Shown here one piece after another: positions 1 to 8,219 of a stretch of 33,290 bases of DNA. The stretch covers positions 1 through 33,290 of the forward strand of contig JBCCJA010000041.1 in the NCBI GenBank assembly GCA_039045975.1. The letters are read 5' to 3'. Made by a program: the position numbers and the translations under genes. The notes beneath the pieces were generated by a model. It was not told where the DNA came from and did no database searches. It saw only the letters and a list, made by a program, of their open reading frames with translations. This DNA is from JBCCJA01 sp039045975. Its GTDB lineage: Bacteria > Planctomycetota > Planctomycetia > Planctomycetales > Planctomycetaceae. Every line of letters starts with the position of its first letter. The first letter of the stretch is position 1.

Positions 1-2
1 CG

Positions 3-116
3 GGCAAGCCGCCGAAAGTCGCGTTGGTGGCGTGCATGCGCAAATTACTGATCGTGCTGCATGCGATCGTCCGGGAGAACCGCCCGTGGACACCGACCCC
101 GGCAGACATCGGTTGA
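3..116 (+). CDS. IS110-family transposase, C-terminal end (5' part lies outside the window)
   Basis: The frame is open from the left edge and ends at TGA 114-116, giving 37 residues. It reads GKPPKVALVACMRKLLIVLH, then a basic and tryptophan-containing tail. This is the highly conserved C-terminal block of IS110-type (DEDD, Transposase_20 domain) transposases, which excise and insert circular intermediates. Only the tail is visible, so I cannot tell whether the element is intact. IS110 elements usually lack long terminal inverted repeats, so its right boundary cannot be placed; it should fall somewhere in the following non-coding 200 bases. The motif match is strong, but intactness is unknown. 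Confidence 0.85.
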   Translation, partial: GKPPKVALVACMRKLLIVLHAIVRENRPWTPTPADIG

Positions 117-348
117 CACCCAACACAGTCGCTTGGCCCGTAAGGGCCGAGGGCATTTTCTTCACAAGAAGCAAAGGCTGACCGTGAGTCTGTCCGTCTG
201 CCCTCGCACCTGACGGTGCAAGGCTTATCAACAACACAAGCGCGAGCGTTCACATAACCTCCGCCTCCCCACGCGGAGAGAGAGCCGCGGCGAACTTTAA
301 AGAGAGCGTCGGAACGACTTTCTGACGCAGGTCATCAGGAAATCGCCT
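117..348. other. Non-coding stretch after the IS110 end
   Basis: No supportable gene. It holds two small hairpins (ggccc/gggcc at 135-148 and gcacc/ggtgc at 206-219), neither followed by a T-run. It contains the 3' flank of the IS110 element and the region downstream of the minus-strand lipoprotein gene. No convincing terminator was seen. Confidence 0.5.
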
Positions 349-858
349 TCACCGCACCGCAGAACGGCCTTCAACAATCGTCGCGTCTTCGACCTCGAAA
401 TCGGCCGACGTCGTCCCTCCCGCCGGGACGGTAAATCCATAGGTCGCCTGCTTCTTCGCGAACGAGAACCGGGGCACCGGACGTCCCTCAGCCTCCGCCG
501 CCGCGACCGAGTCGGGGTCCCACTTCTCGAACCCGCCGAGGGTCACCGAGTGCTCGCCGACGACCGCACCGACACGCGGCGGCCCGGCCGCCGTCTGCAG
601 CACGAACCGTCCCGACGCGTCGGTCACGCCCCGCGAGCCCGGGCCCGCCGCCGTGATCTCGTCTCCGGCGACCGGCGTGAACACGACCCGGATCGCCTCG
701 GCCGGCTCGCCGTCGACCGTGACCACGCCCGACACGTTGACGATCCGCGGCCCGTCCGAACTACACCCCGCGGTCGCCGTCAACGCGACGACCATCCCCA
801 CGCCGAGCACCGCCACCGACGGCCGGCTCCAAAAAGTCGGGCGACGCTCAGAACTCAC
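349..858 (-). CDS. Small surface lipoprotein with a carboxypeptidase-regulatory-like beta domain, partner of DUF1559
   Basis: A 169-residue protein if started at GTG 858, which overlaps the DUF1559 stop (850-848) and suggests translational coupling. The open frame continues to 972, but that extension lies wholly inside DUF1559. The chosen start gives an arginine-containing n-region, a hydrophobic core and a lipobox ending TAGC with the lipidated Cys at residue 32; a later ATG at 795 would leave almost no n-region. The mature part begins IVNVSGVVTVDGEPAE and continues with VTDASGRFVL. This is the peptidase-associated/transthyretin-like fold common in planctomycete lipoproteins. Its role is unknown, and the constant pairing with DUF1559 suggests a shared envelope function. 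The start is the least certain part. Confidence 0.75.
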   Translation of the reverse strand: MSSERRPTFWSRPSVAVLGVGMVVALTATAGCSSDGPRIVNVSGVVTVDGEPAEAIRVVFTPVAGDEITAAGPGSRGVTDASGRFVLQTAAGPPRVGAVVGEHSVTLGGFEKWDPDSVAAAEAEGRPVPRFSFAKKQATYGFTVPAGGTTSADFEVEDATIVEGRSAVR

Positions 859-2053
859 CGACCACCGCCCCGTCGTTCCGCGAGAACAGAAATTCGAGCA
901 CCGAGTTCTCGGCCACAGCGTCGACCGTCGGTGCCCCGATCGAGCTATACATCGGGATCTCCCCGCCGCCACGCGTTGGCGTCGTCGTGCCGTCGGCGTC
1001 CAACGTATCGTCGAACTGCGTGTTCTCGCTCAAGAAGCGGACCGACCCGTCACAGAGCACGACCTGGGCCCCGCCCGGATGGACGCTGTGCAGGCCCGTG
1101 CGGGCGTACGTGATCGCGGCGTTCGTGCTCGCCGCAGGGTTCAGATTCACGCCCGCATGTGCGACCGCGATCCCGGCACTCAGGCGGTTCTGGTCGTTCG
1201 CGGCACCGTTCACATAGAGGATGCTGCCTTCCGAGATCAGTCGGTCGGGCAAGACCTGAATCACCCGTCCGTAAGCCCGTTCCCCGAGCAACACCGTGTT
1301 CGACAGCCCGTCGGTGATCTCGGAGAAACGCGTGTTGCTATTCAGACCGAAAACGCCGTCGGTCAGCGTCGGGGCGCACCGGTCGTCGGGCCCGCTGCGG
1401 CTCAACTGATGCGGCTGGATCGACGTGCTGCCGTTGTTCCCGACGTAGTTCGACGTCGCGACCTCGCGTGGGTTCGCCGACGTCAAATCCCCCCGCACGG
1501 TGGCCACGCCGCCGCCACCGCCTTGAATCCCGAGCATGTCATTCGTCACCGGCGCCGGGTCCGACGGACAGCGGAACACGCCGAGCGGGGTCGCCATCGC
1601 CTCGCGAAAATCGGCCGTGCTACCGACGTTCGGGATCGTCCCGTTGTTCAGCGTCGACGCCGACACGTCGCCGGGGTTGAACAACTCGTAAGTCGCCGGC
1701 TGCTCCAACTGCGGCAGCAGATAGACCGACCAAGCCCACGCGGCATGGCTGATCGCGATGTTCGGGATCAGGCAGAACCCCGCGTCGAAATCACGCCCGT
1801 CGGTCGTCGCGCCGCCGCCCCCGCCGCTGCCGCCGGGCCCCTGAATCATCCACCCCGGCGGCATCACCGAGTGGACGTCGTAATAATTGTGGACCGCCAG
1901 ACCGAGCTGCTTGAGATTGTTTTTACACGCCGTCCGCCGCGCCGCCTCCCGCGCCTGCTGGACCGCCGGCAGCAGCAACGCGACTAAAATCGCGATGATC
2001 GCGATCACCACCAACAGCTCGATCAGCGTGAATCCACGGTGACGGCGAGACAT
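848..2053 (-). CDS. DUF1559 pseudopilin-like protein
   Basis: A 401-residue protein. It has a type IV/type II pseudopilin N-terminus: RRHRG, then FTLIELLVVIAIIAILVALL, with prepilin cleavage expected between G7 and F8 and the canonical Glu at +5. The family motif PAVQQAREAARR follows, then CKNNLKQLGLAVHNYYD. Near the C-terminus is the H-X9-DG signature (H325, D335-G336). ATG 2053 is preceded by AAGGAG at 6-nt spacing. DUF1559 proteins occur in many copies per planctomycete genome and are thought to be secreted or assembled like pseudopilins; their exact function is not established. The downstream lipoprotein overlaps its stop codon. A second, homologous pair lies at 14.3-16.0 kb. Confidence 0.93.
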   Translation of the reverse strand: MSRRHRGFTLIELLVVIAIIAILVALLLPAVQQAREAARRTACKNNLKQLGLAVHNYYDVHSVMPPGWMIQGPGGSGGGGGATTDGRDFDAGFCLIPNIAISHAAWAWSVYLLPQLEQPATYELFNPGDVSASTLNNGTIPNVGSTADFREAMATPLGVFRCPSDPAPVTNDMLGIQGGGGGVATVRGDLTSANPREVATSNYVGNNGSTSIQPHQLSRSGPDDRCAPTLTDGVFGLNSNTRFSEITDGLSNTVLLGERAYGRVIQVLPDRLISEGSILYVNGAANDQNRLSAGIAVAHAGVNLNPAASTNAAITYARTGLHSVHPGGAQVVLCDGSVRFLSENTQFDDTLDADGTTTPTRGGGEIPMYSSIGAPTVDAVAENSVLEFLFSRNDGAVVGEF

Positions 2054-2151
2054 GATTGTCTCCTTCGCAGAGCAGAGTGCCGAAGTAACGAACCGCGACC
2101 TGACGGCCTGCGTCGTTTTAGCGACTCATTCTTATCGAACAAGATGTCTTT

Positions 2152-4002
2152 ATGCGTTCGTGCAGTCATGACCCCGGGGAAGCCGGGCAATTCGGGGACC
2201 GCCCCTATCACTACGACGTCGTCGTCATCGGCGGCGGGCACGCCGGGACCGAGGCCGCGCACGCCGCCGCGCGGGTCGGGGCGAAGACGGCCCTACTCAC
2301 ACTCTCGGCCGACACGGTCGGCGCGATGTCGTGTAACCCCGCGATCGGCGGCGTCGCGAAAGGACAGATCGTCCGCGAAGTCGACGCCCTCGGCGGCCTC
2401 ATGGGCCGCGTCATCGACGAGACCGGCCTCCAGTTCCGCATGCTCAACCGCTCCAAGGGCCCCGCGATGCACGGGCCCCGCGCCCAGGCCGACAAGCGGG
2501 CCTACGCCGGCCGAGTGAAGCAGCTCGTCGAAGCGGCCGAGAACCTCTCGCTGAAACAGGAGTCGGTCGACGCCCTCGTCGTCGCCGACGGCCGCGTCAC
2601 CGGCGTCCGGGTCAAAGACGGCACCGTCTATCACGCGCGGACGGTCGTGCTGACGACCGGCACGTTCCTGCAGGCCGTCATGCACACCGGCGAGGCGAAG
2701 TCGGCCGGCGGACGCGCGGGGGAGGGCACCACCGCGGGCCTCTCGAAAAATCTGACCGACCTCGGCTTCGAACTCGCCCGCTTCAAAACCGGCACCCCCT
2801 GCCGGCTCAACGGCCGCACGATCGATTACGCCTCATTGACCCGGCAGCCGGGCGACGAAACCCCGCGACCCTTCTCGTTCCTCAACGACACGCTCGACGT
2901 CGCCCAGCTCGACTGCTGGCTGACGGCGACGACGCCCGTCGTCCACGACGCGATCCGCGCGAACCTGCACCGCGCCCCGATGTACTCCGGCCAGATCGAC
3001 AGCACCGGCCCCCGCTACTGCCCGTCGATCGAAGACAAAGTGGTGCGGTTCGCCGACAAGCAGTCGCACCAGATCTTCCTCGAGCCCGAGGGCCGCACGA
3101 CCCACGAGGTCTACTGCAACGGCATCTCGACCAGCCTCCCGCGCGACGTGCAGGACACGATCGTCGCGTCGATCCCCGGCCTCGAACATGCCGAGATCAC
3201 CCGCTACGGCTACGCCGTCGAGTACGACTTCGCCCCGCCGACCCAGCTCCGGCCGACGCTGGAGACAAAGCGGGTCAACGGCCTCTACTTCGCCGGCCAG
3301 ATCAACGGCACGACGGGCTACGAGGAGGCGGCCGGGCAGGGCCTCATCGCCGGCGCCAACGCCGCCTTCTCCGTCGCCGGCCGCGACCCGTTCGTCCCCG
3401 ACCGCGCGACCTCATACCTCGGCGTCATGGTCGACGACCTCGTCACCCGCGGCGTCGACGAGCCCTACCGCATGTTTACCAGCCGGGCCGAGCACCGCCT
3501 CCTGCTCCGTCACGACAACGCCGACCGCCGCCTCACCCGCCTCGGCCGCGACCTCGGCCTCGTCGACGCCAACCGCTTCGCCGGGCTCGAAGCGCACGAG
3601 GCCGCGATCGCACGCGCGACCGACTACCTCCGCACGCACCGCGTCGCGGGCGACACCCTCGAAGAGCGGCTGCGTCGGCCCGAGACGACCTGGGACGAAC
3701 TGACTGCGCTCTCACCTGGCCTCGGCGAACTCGACGTCCCACCCCTCGCCGCCGAGCAGATCGCGATCGACACGAAGTACGCCGGCTACGTGAAGCGGCA
3801 GCAGGCCGAGATCGCCAAACAGGCCAAGGTCGACGCCGTCCGCATCCCCGACGACTTCGCCTACGAGTCGCTCGGCCAGCTCCGCCACGAGGCCCGCGAA
3901 CGCCTCGCCCGCGTACGCCCCGTCTCCGTCGGCCAAGCCGGCCGGATTACCGGCATCACTCCCGCTGACCTGTCGGTACTGATGATTTCGCTGAAGAAGT
4001 GA
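2152..4002 (+). CDS. mnmG: tRNA uridine-5-carboxymethylaminomethyl modification enzyme MnmG (GidA)
   Basis: A 616-residue protein, close to the usual 620-630. With MnmE it forms the (carboxymethyl)aminomethyl group on U34 of certain tRNAs, using FAD, NADH and methylene-tetrahydrofolate, in the cytosol. The FAD-binding GGGHAG lies at 27-32, the first family Cys is C61 in MSCNPAIGG, and GPAMHGPRAQADKRAY follows at 103-118. The catalytic Cys is C290 in GPRYCPSIED. The C-terminal family segment GQINGTTGYEEAAGQG and the helical tail are present. The N-terminus is about 15 residues longer than usual before YDVVVIGGG, but no internal start is available, so ATG 2152 is kept; no clear ribosome binding site precedes it. 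mnmE is not in the window. Confidence 0.96.
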   Translation: MRSCSHDPGEAGQFGDRPYHYDVVVIGGGHAGTEAAHAAARVGAKTALLTLSADTVGAMSCNPAIGGVAKGQIVREVDALGGLMGRVIDETGLQFRMLNRSKGPAMHGPRAQADKRAYAGRVKQLVEAAENLSLKQESVDALVVADGRVTGVRVKDGTVYHARTVVLTTGTFLQAVMHTGEAKSAGGRAGEGTTAGLSKNLTDLGFELARFKTGTPCRLNGRTIDYASLTRQPGDETPRPFSFLNDTLDVAQLDCWLTATTPVVHDAIRANLHRAPMYSGQIDSTGPRYCPSIEDKVVRFADKQSHQIFLEPEGRTTHEVYCNGISTSLPRDVQDTIVASIPGLEHAEITRYGYAVEYDFAPPTQLRPTLETKRVNGLYFAGQINGTTGYEEAAGQGLIAGANAAFSVAGRDPFVPDRATSYLGVMVDDLVTRGVDEPYRMFTSRAEHRLLLRHDNADRRLTRLGRDLGLVDANRFAGLEAHEAAIARATDYLRTHRVAGDTLEERLRRPETTWDELTALSPGLGELDVPPLAAEQIAIDTKYAGYVKRQQAEIAKQAKVDAVRIPDDFAYESLGQLRHEARERLARVRPVSVGQAGRITGITPADLSVLMISLKK

Positions 4003-4078
4003 GCGGCCCGCCTTTCGCCACGCCGCCTCGACACCGGTTACACTCCGGACCGGTCACGATCTCACCGGGCGGCGTGCC

Positions 4079-4768
4079 ATGACCGCACTCCACATCACGG
4101 AATCGGAACGCGACGTCGACTTCGTCGTCCCGCCGATCTCTTCGCTCGACGACTTCCGTCGCTGGTGCCTTTCGGAAGATTTTCCCGAGCGGGGCCGGAT
4201 CGACTACATCGACGGCCGGCTGGAGATCGACATGTCGCCCCAATCGACCCACCGGCACGGCCGCGTGGCTTACTCGATCGTTGAAACGCTCGCACCGATC
4301 GTCCGTCAGAGCGACCTCGGCATCCTCGTCGGCGACTGCTCACGGATCGCCCTGCCGACCGCAGACACGTCGCGTGAGCCCGACATCGTCTTCATCAGCC
4401 ACGAGTCGCTGGAGAGCGGACGCGTCGTCGAGGTCGAAAAGTCGGGCCGCCCCGGCGACTCGGTCGAACTCGTCGGCCCGCCCGACGTCGTCGTCGAAGT
4501 CGTCAGCGACTCGTCGGTCACGAAAGACAAGAAAGCCCTCCGTCGGGCCTACGAGAAGGCGGGCGTGACGGAGTACTGGATCATCGACGCCCGCTCCGAT
4601 CCGGCCGAGTTCCTGCTCCTGCGACTCGAAAAGAAACGCTACCGGGCGACGAAACCGGTCGCAGACGGCTGGCTGCGTTCGGACGTCTTCGGCTCCGAGT
4701 TCCGACTGACCTGCTCGGCAGGCCGTCGCGGGACGCCGCTGTGGCGGTTCGAGCGGCGGAAAAGCTGA
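4079..4768 (+). CDS. Uma2-family (DUF820) PD-(D/E)xK nuclease-fold protein
   Basis: A 229-residue protein. Uma2/DUF820 proteins adopt a restriction-endonuclease-like fold and are abundant in planctomycetes and cyanobacteria; their biological role is mostly unproven. Visible landmarks are RIDYIDGRLEIDMSP at 40-54, EPDIVFIS with the candidate metal-binding D102, PPDVVVEVVS with E140, a Lys cluster at 151-152, then YEKAGVTEYWIID at 158-170. The spacing of Asp, Glu and Lys fits a PD-(D/E)xK active site. The start is ATG 4079 with only a weak upstream purine stretch. It stands alone, 76 bases after mnmG, and has no neighbouring antitoxin-sized gene. Confidence 0.88.
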   Translation: MTALHITESERDVDFVVPPISSLDDFRRWCLSEDFPERGRIDYIDGRLEIDMSPQSTHRHGRVAYSIVETLAPIVRQSDLGILVGDCSRIALPTADTSREPDIVFISHESLESGRVVEVEKSGRPGDSVELVGPPDVVVEVVSDSSVTKDKKALRRAYEKAGVTEYWIIDARSDPAEFLLLRLEKKRYRATKPVADGWLRSDVFGSEFRLTCSAGRRGTPLWRFERRKS

Positions 4769-4978
4769 CTTCGACCGTCGGCGTAGAACGCACATCTGTG
4801 GCAGTTTTGACAAACGGGGCAAAACGTCTTGCCCATTCCGCAGAGATTGGGTTATCTCCACGCACCCGCAGCGGACGGGGCGAGACGCGTAGAATGGGTC
4901 GGGCGGGGAAGCCCGGCCCGCGGTCGCCCCTACGCCGCCTCCCCCCAACTTATTCAGACACTCACGGACGGAGTCGTC

Positions 4979-5557
4979 ATGAAGACCGTCTTCACCACCG
5001 GCGAGGCCGCGAAAATCTGCAAGGTCTCCCAGCAGACCATCATCCGCTGCTTCGATTACGGACAGCTCAAAGGCTTCCGCGTCCCCGGCAGCCGCTTCCG
5101 ACGCATCCCCCGCGACGTCCTTTATAAGTTCATGAAGGACAACGGGATCCCGACCGACGCCCTCGAGTCGGGCCGCCGCAAGGCCCTCGTCGTCGACGAC
5201 GACCTTGACCTCGTCGAATTGATCCGCGACAGCCTCGAACTCGACGGCCGCTTCGAGGTCCGCGTCGCCAATAACGGCTTCGACGCCGGCATGATGGTCA
5301 AGGAGTACCACCCGGACGTGATCGTCCTCGACGTGATGCTCCCCGACATCAACGGCAAAGAGGTCTGCCAACGCGTCCGCTCCGACTCCGCGATGGACGA
5401 CGTCACGATCGTCTGCATCTCCGGCATGGTCGAGCAGGACAAGATCGCCGAACTCAAAGAGGCCGGCGCGAACGAGTTCCTGCAGAAACCGTTCGAGGTC
5501 GAACACCTCGTCGCCCGCGTCTGCCAACTCCTCGACATGGAACCGGCCGGAAACTGA
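4979..5557 (+). CDS. Response regulator with N-terminal HTH (BldC/MerR/excisionase-like) and C-terminal receiver domain
   Basis: A 192-residue protein. ATG 4979 is chosen over a longer open frame from 4829 because GGAG lies 5 nt upstream and the conserved HTH starts at once (TTGEAAKICKVSQQTI, 6-21). Residues 5-54 form an excisionase/MerR-type winged HTH, with a basic GSRFRRI wing. Residues 68-187 are a CheY-like receiver with acidic D73/D74, phospho-acceptor D118 in VLDVMLPDINGKE, Ser148 and conserved K170 in LQKPF. The order HTH then receiver is the reverse of OmpR- or NarL-type regulators. It lies 223 bases upstream of a soluble histidine kinase on the same strand, its likely partner. Targets are unknown. 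Confidence 0.88.
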   Translation: MKTVFTTGEAAKICKVSQQTIIRCFDYGQLKGFRVPGSRFRRIPRDVLYKFMKDNGIPTDALESGRRKALVVDDDLDLVELIRDSLELDGRFEVRVANNGFDAGMMVKEYHPDVIVLDVMLPDINGKEVCQRVRSDSAMDDVTIVCISGMVEQDKIAELKEAGANEFLQKPFEVEHLVARVCQLLDMEPAGN

Positions 5558-5578
5558 CGATTCACCTCGACCCGTCCT

Positions 5579-5674
5579 GGCGAGCCCCGGGCGTCAGCCC
5601 GGGGATACTTTCGCCCGTCGGTGAACTTCGCCCATCTCCGGGCCCATCCGCGGGCTGACGCCACGCGGCTCGCC
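5579..5674. repeat. REP/BIME-like imperfect inverted repeat
   Basis: Arm 1 (5579-5601) and arm 2 (5651-5674) are reverse complements over 23-24 bases apart from a short mismatch and one-base indel; the shared core is CGGGCTGACGCC. Arm 1 contains its own tight hairpin, CCCCGGGC/GCCCGGGG (5585-5604). It sits between the response regulator and kinase genes. The arrangement resembles paired REP sequences, and no open frame runs through it. It could also shape the mRNA between the two genes. Confidence 0.65.
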
Positions 5675-5780
5675 CCTACAGCATTTCTATCTGACTCATG
5701 GCACGGTCACTGGCTCGTGGACCTTCGATTCGCAAGGTTTGCGGCCTCATCCGCGGCCACGAGTCGGCACGAAGTGCTGT

Positions 5781-6464
5781 ATGAGCGAAGCCGACTTCGA
5801 AGAACGCCTGCGGGCGGAAAAACTCGCCGCCGTCGCCGAGTTCGCCGCCGGCGCCGGGCACGAGATCAACAACCCCGCCGCGACCATCATCGGCCGCGCC
5901 CGGCAGCTCCTCGCGGACGAGACCGACCCCGCCCGCCGCCACACGCTCGCGACGATCATCGCCCAGGGCTACCGCATCCGGGACATGATCGGCGACGCGA
6001 TGACGTTCGCCCGCCCCCCCGAGCCGCGGCCGACGGCCTTCGACCTCGCCGACGCCGTGCACACCGTCGCCGCCGAGTGGCGTCCCCGCTTCGACGAGAC
6101 CGACGCGACGCTCGACACCGCCGCGCCCGACGCCACGCCCGTCTTCGCCGACCGCGAACAGGTCACCGTCGTCGTCGCCGAACTGCTCAAAAACGCCCTC
6201 CACGCCGCGGGGCAGGGCGGCCGCACGACGGTCGCCGTCGACGCCGCGTCCCGCCGCCTGTCGGTCACCGACACCGGCCCCGGCTTCACCGACGAGCAAC
6301 GCCGGCACGCCTTCGACCCGTTCTACTCCGGCCGCGACGCAGGACGCGGGCTCGGCTTCGGGCTCTCGAAGTGCTGGCGGATCGTGACAAACGCCGGCGG
6401 GACGATCACCCTCGGTGACGCAACGCCCACGACGATCGCGGTCACGCTCCCGCCCCCGCCATGA
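5781..6464 (+). CDS. Soluble sensor histidine kinase (HisKA plus HATPase_c)
   Basis: A 227-residue protein. ATG 5781 is preferred because the family-like sequence begins there; the open frame runs further upstream through the repeat. Residues 1-60 form the dimerisation helix with the H-box AGAGHEINNPAATIIGRA and phospho-His27. The HATPase_c domain follows, with the N-box ELLKNALHAA, the G1 box VTDTGPGF and the G2 box GRGLGFGLSKCWRIV. There is no signal peptide, transmembrane helix, PAS or GAF domain, so sensing is either by a partner or through cytosolic contacts. The stop overlaps the start of the next gene (ATGA), so that membrane protein is a candidate input partner. The presumed target is the HTH-receiver regulator just upstream. 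Confidence 0.9.
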   Translation: MSEADFEERLRAEKLAAVAEFAAGAGHEINNPAATIIGRARQLLADETDPARRHTLATIIAQGYRIRDMIGDAMTFARPPEPRPTAFDLADAVHTVAAEWRPRFDETDATLDTAAPDATPVFADREQVTVVVAELLKNALHAAGQGGRTTVAVDAASRRLSVTDTGPGFTDEQRRHAFDPFYSGRDAGRGLGFGLSKCWRIVTNAGGTITLGDATPTTIAVTLPPPP

Positions 6465-7051
6465 GCCGCCTCGAGCCGTTCGCCGTCTTCGCCGCAGCCG
6501 CCCTGGCGATGCTGACGTTCGACGTGCTCACGCACCTCGTGACCGCCCACTGCCTCGTCGAATCTTACCTCCCGCCGTTCCGTGACCCGCCCTTCTCGAG
6601 CCCGCTCCCGCTGCACCACGCGCTGCACGTCGGCCTGACCGACGGCTGGCTGCCGAGTGCGTTCTTCGGCCTGTTCGTCGCCCTCGCGGCCCGCTTCGGG
6701 TCGTGGCCGAAGCGGAGCCTGCGTGACCTCCAGCGGCCGCTCGGCGTGCTGTTCGTCGTCATGTCGCTCGCCGCCGTCACCGGCGGGGCCGGCTTCACCA
6801 CGATCGAGGCCGGCGGCGGACAACTCGTGCCCGACCACAGCCGCTACGTCGGCGACGGCCCCGGCATGCTTCGCCTCGCGTTCGTCGTCGGCGTCCAAGA
6901 GACCGCCGCCAGCGTCCGCCTGCTCGGCGGCGTGATCCTCTGCGGCGCCGTCGTCGTCGGCCGCATGCGGGAAGACTGGCGGGAAGTCGTCCGCCGCGCC
7001 AACGCCCGTCGCGCCGAGGTCGCCGCCGCCGTCACCGAGGGCCGCGAGTGA
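6461..7051 (+). CDS. Membrane protein of unknown function, coupled to the histidine kinase
   Basis: A 196-residue protein that I do not recognise as a named family. It overlaps the kinase stop by four bases (ATGA), a sign of translational coupling. Four hydrophobic segments are visible: about 5-28 (FAVFAAAALAMLTFDVLTHL), 52-74, 88-110 and 141-167. A cytosolic basic tail (RMREDWREVVRRANARRAEV) follows the last one. The position suggests it could be the membrane sensor for the soluble kinase, but this is inference from context only. The next gene is convergent, ending 75 bases away. Confidence 0.75.
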   Translation: MSRLEPFAVFAAAALAMLTFDVLTHLVTAHCLVESYLPPFRDPPFSSPLPLHHALHVGLTDGWLPSAFFGLFVALAARFGSWPKRSLRDLQRPLGVLFVVMSLAAVTGGAGFTTIEAGGGQLVPDHSRYVGDGPGMLRLAFVVGVQETAASVRLLGGVILCGAVVVGRMREDWREVVRRANARRAEVAAAVTEGRE

Positions 7052-7126
7052 TCCCGCGGGAACGGTTCGAGCCTCCGGGCTTCTGTCGCAATCCGAGGGC
7101 AGATCTTTTCCACCCGACCGCGGCCA

Positions 7127-8125
7127 CTACTCCGAGCCCGCCAACGTCCGCTCCGTCCCGGCGGCCGGCCTCGTGTCGCCTTTCTCCGTGTGACGCACCC
7201 CCAGCTTCATCACCGCCAGCCCGGCGAACACGAGCCCGACGCTGACCCACTGTGGCCCCCCCGGCACCTCGCCGAGCAGCAGATACGCGACGACGAGGCT
7301 CACGACCGGCGCCAGCGTCCACGCCGCCGACACCGTCCCGCCCGGCAACGTCGAAACGGCCCGGTACCAACTCAGCTGCCCGAGCAGCACGATCGCCCCG
7401 GCATAGACGATCATCAGCTCCCAAAGGCCGGGCGAGAACGTGTCCATAAAGTGGTGCGGCCCGAACAGCCACATCGCGATCCCGAAGAAGATCACCGCCC
7501 CAAGTAGGTTCCGCACGAACAAGAACGCCGGCAGCGTCTCGTCCCGTGCCAAATCGGCCCGGGCCGCCGCGTTCCCCAGCGACCGCAACGCCGCCGCCGC
7601 GATCACGCCCGCCGCAGCCAACCCCGCGCCCGCGAACACCGCCAACACCGTCGCGCCCGCACCGATCAAAATTAAACCGGTCCACGCCCGCGCCGACAGA
7701 CGCTCGCCGAAAAACAAGACCCCGCTGACCGCCAGAAAGATCGCGTCGGTCTGCAGCAGCAATACCACCGCCGTCGCCGTCGTCGACTCCAACGCCGTGA
7801 TTATTAACGCCGGCGCGAACACGCACGACAGCAGCGTATTAATTAATAACGCAGTCCACTGGCCCGGCGACAGCGACCGCAACGCCCCGAACACCCGCCG
7901 CGGCCTGTATATCGCGACCACCAACGCCGCCGAGCAGATGTTCCCGACGAACAACACGTTGCAGTAAGAAATCGCGTCCGCCAGCATCGAGCCGAGGTGC
8001 CCGCCCCGGTCGACGAGCGCCTTCAGTACCGGCGTCCCGGCCCCGAACAGCGTCACCGCGATCGCCAGCCACACGACCGCCGGCACGGCCCGCTTCCGAG
8101 GCCCGTCTTCCGACGCCGCCGTCAT
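7127..8125 (-). CDS. EamA-type (DMT superfamily) membrane transporter
   Basis: A 332-residue protein. It has ten hydrophobic segments arranged as two similar five-helix halves, as in EamA (DUF6) drug/metabolite exporters. Typical segments are the LTALESTTATAVVLLLQTD-like stretch with FFGERLSARAWTG in the first half, and LSWYRAVSTLPGGTVSAAW followed by LLLGEVPGGPQWVSVGLVF in the second. The substrate cannot be inferred; relatives export amino acids, nucleotide sugars or metabolites. ATG 8125 is preceded by AGGG at about 8-nt spacing. The N-terminal MTAASEDGPRKR is a short cytosolic lead. It is transcribed in the same direction as the secreted two-domain protein upstream (gap 94 bases), with a hairpin between them. 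Confidence 0.88.
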   Translation of the reverse strand: MTAASEDGPRKRAVPAVVWLAIAVTLFGAGTPVLKALVDRGGHLGSMLADAISYCNVLFVGNICSAALVVAIYRPRRVFGALRSLSPGQWTALLINTLLSCVFAPALIITALESTTATAVVLLLQTDAIFLAVSGVLFFGERLSARAWTGLILIGAGATVLAVFAGAGLAAAGVIAAAALRSLGNAAARADLARDETLPAFLFVRNLLGAVIFFGIAMWLFGPHHFMDTFSPGLWELMIVYAGAIVLLGQLSWYRAVSTLPGGTVSAAWTLAPVVSLVVAYLLLGEVPGGPQWVSVGLVFAGLAVMKLGVRHTEKGDTRPAAGTERTLAGSE

Positions 8126-8152
8126 ACGTTCGGCCCTATTGTCATCAAGTCA

Positions 8153-8178
8153 GGGGCCGCGGCTCCCGCCGCGACCCC
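8153..8178 (-). terminator. Candidate hairpin terminator after the two-domain secreted protein
   Basis: Eleven-base arms 8153-8163 and 8168-8178 pair with a four-base loop. The single mismatch becomes a G-U pair when read as minus-strand RNA. The stem is very G+C-rich, but no T-run follows, so it may be a weak or factor-assisted terminator. Confidence 0.45.
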
Positions 8179-8219
8179 GACGCCGTTCCTCCGCCACGGT
8201 CCGTCGCAGGGCATGCTGA

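Noticed and set aside
653..1987. Long plus-strand open frame opposite DUF1559
   Set aside because: It is antisense to a clear DUF1559 gene and arises from G+C-rich codon structure; the translation is Arg/Pro-rich with no family motif.
4807..4835. TTGACA as a -35 promoter box upstream of the response regulator
   Set aside because: At 17 bases downstream there is TGCCCA, not a -10-like hexamer.
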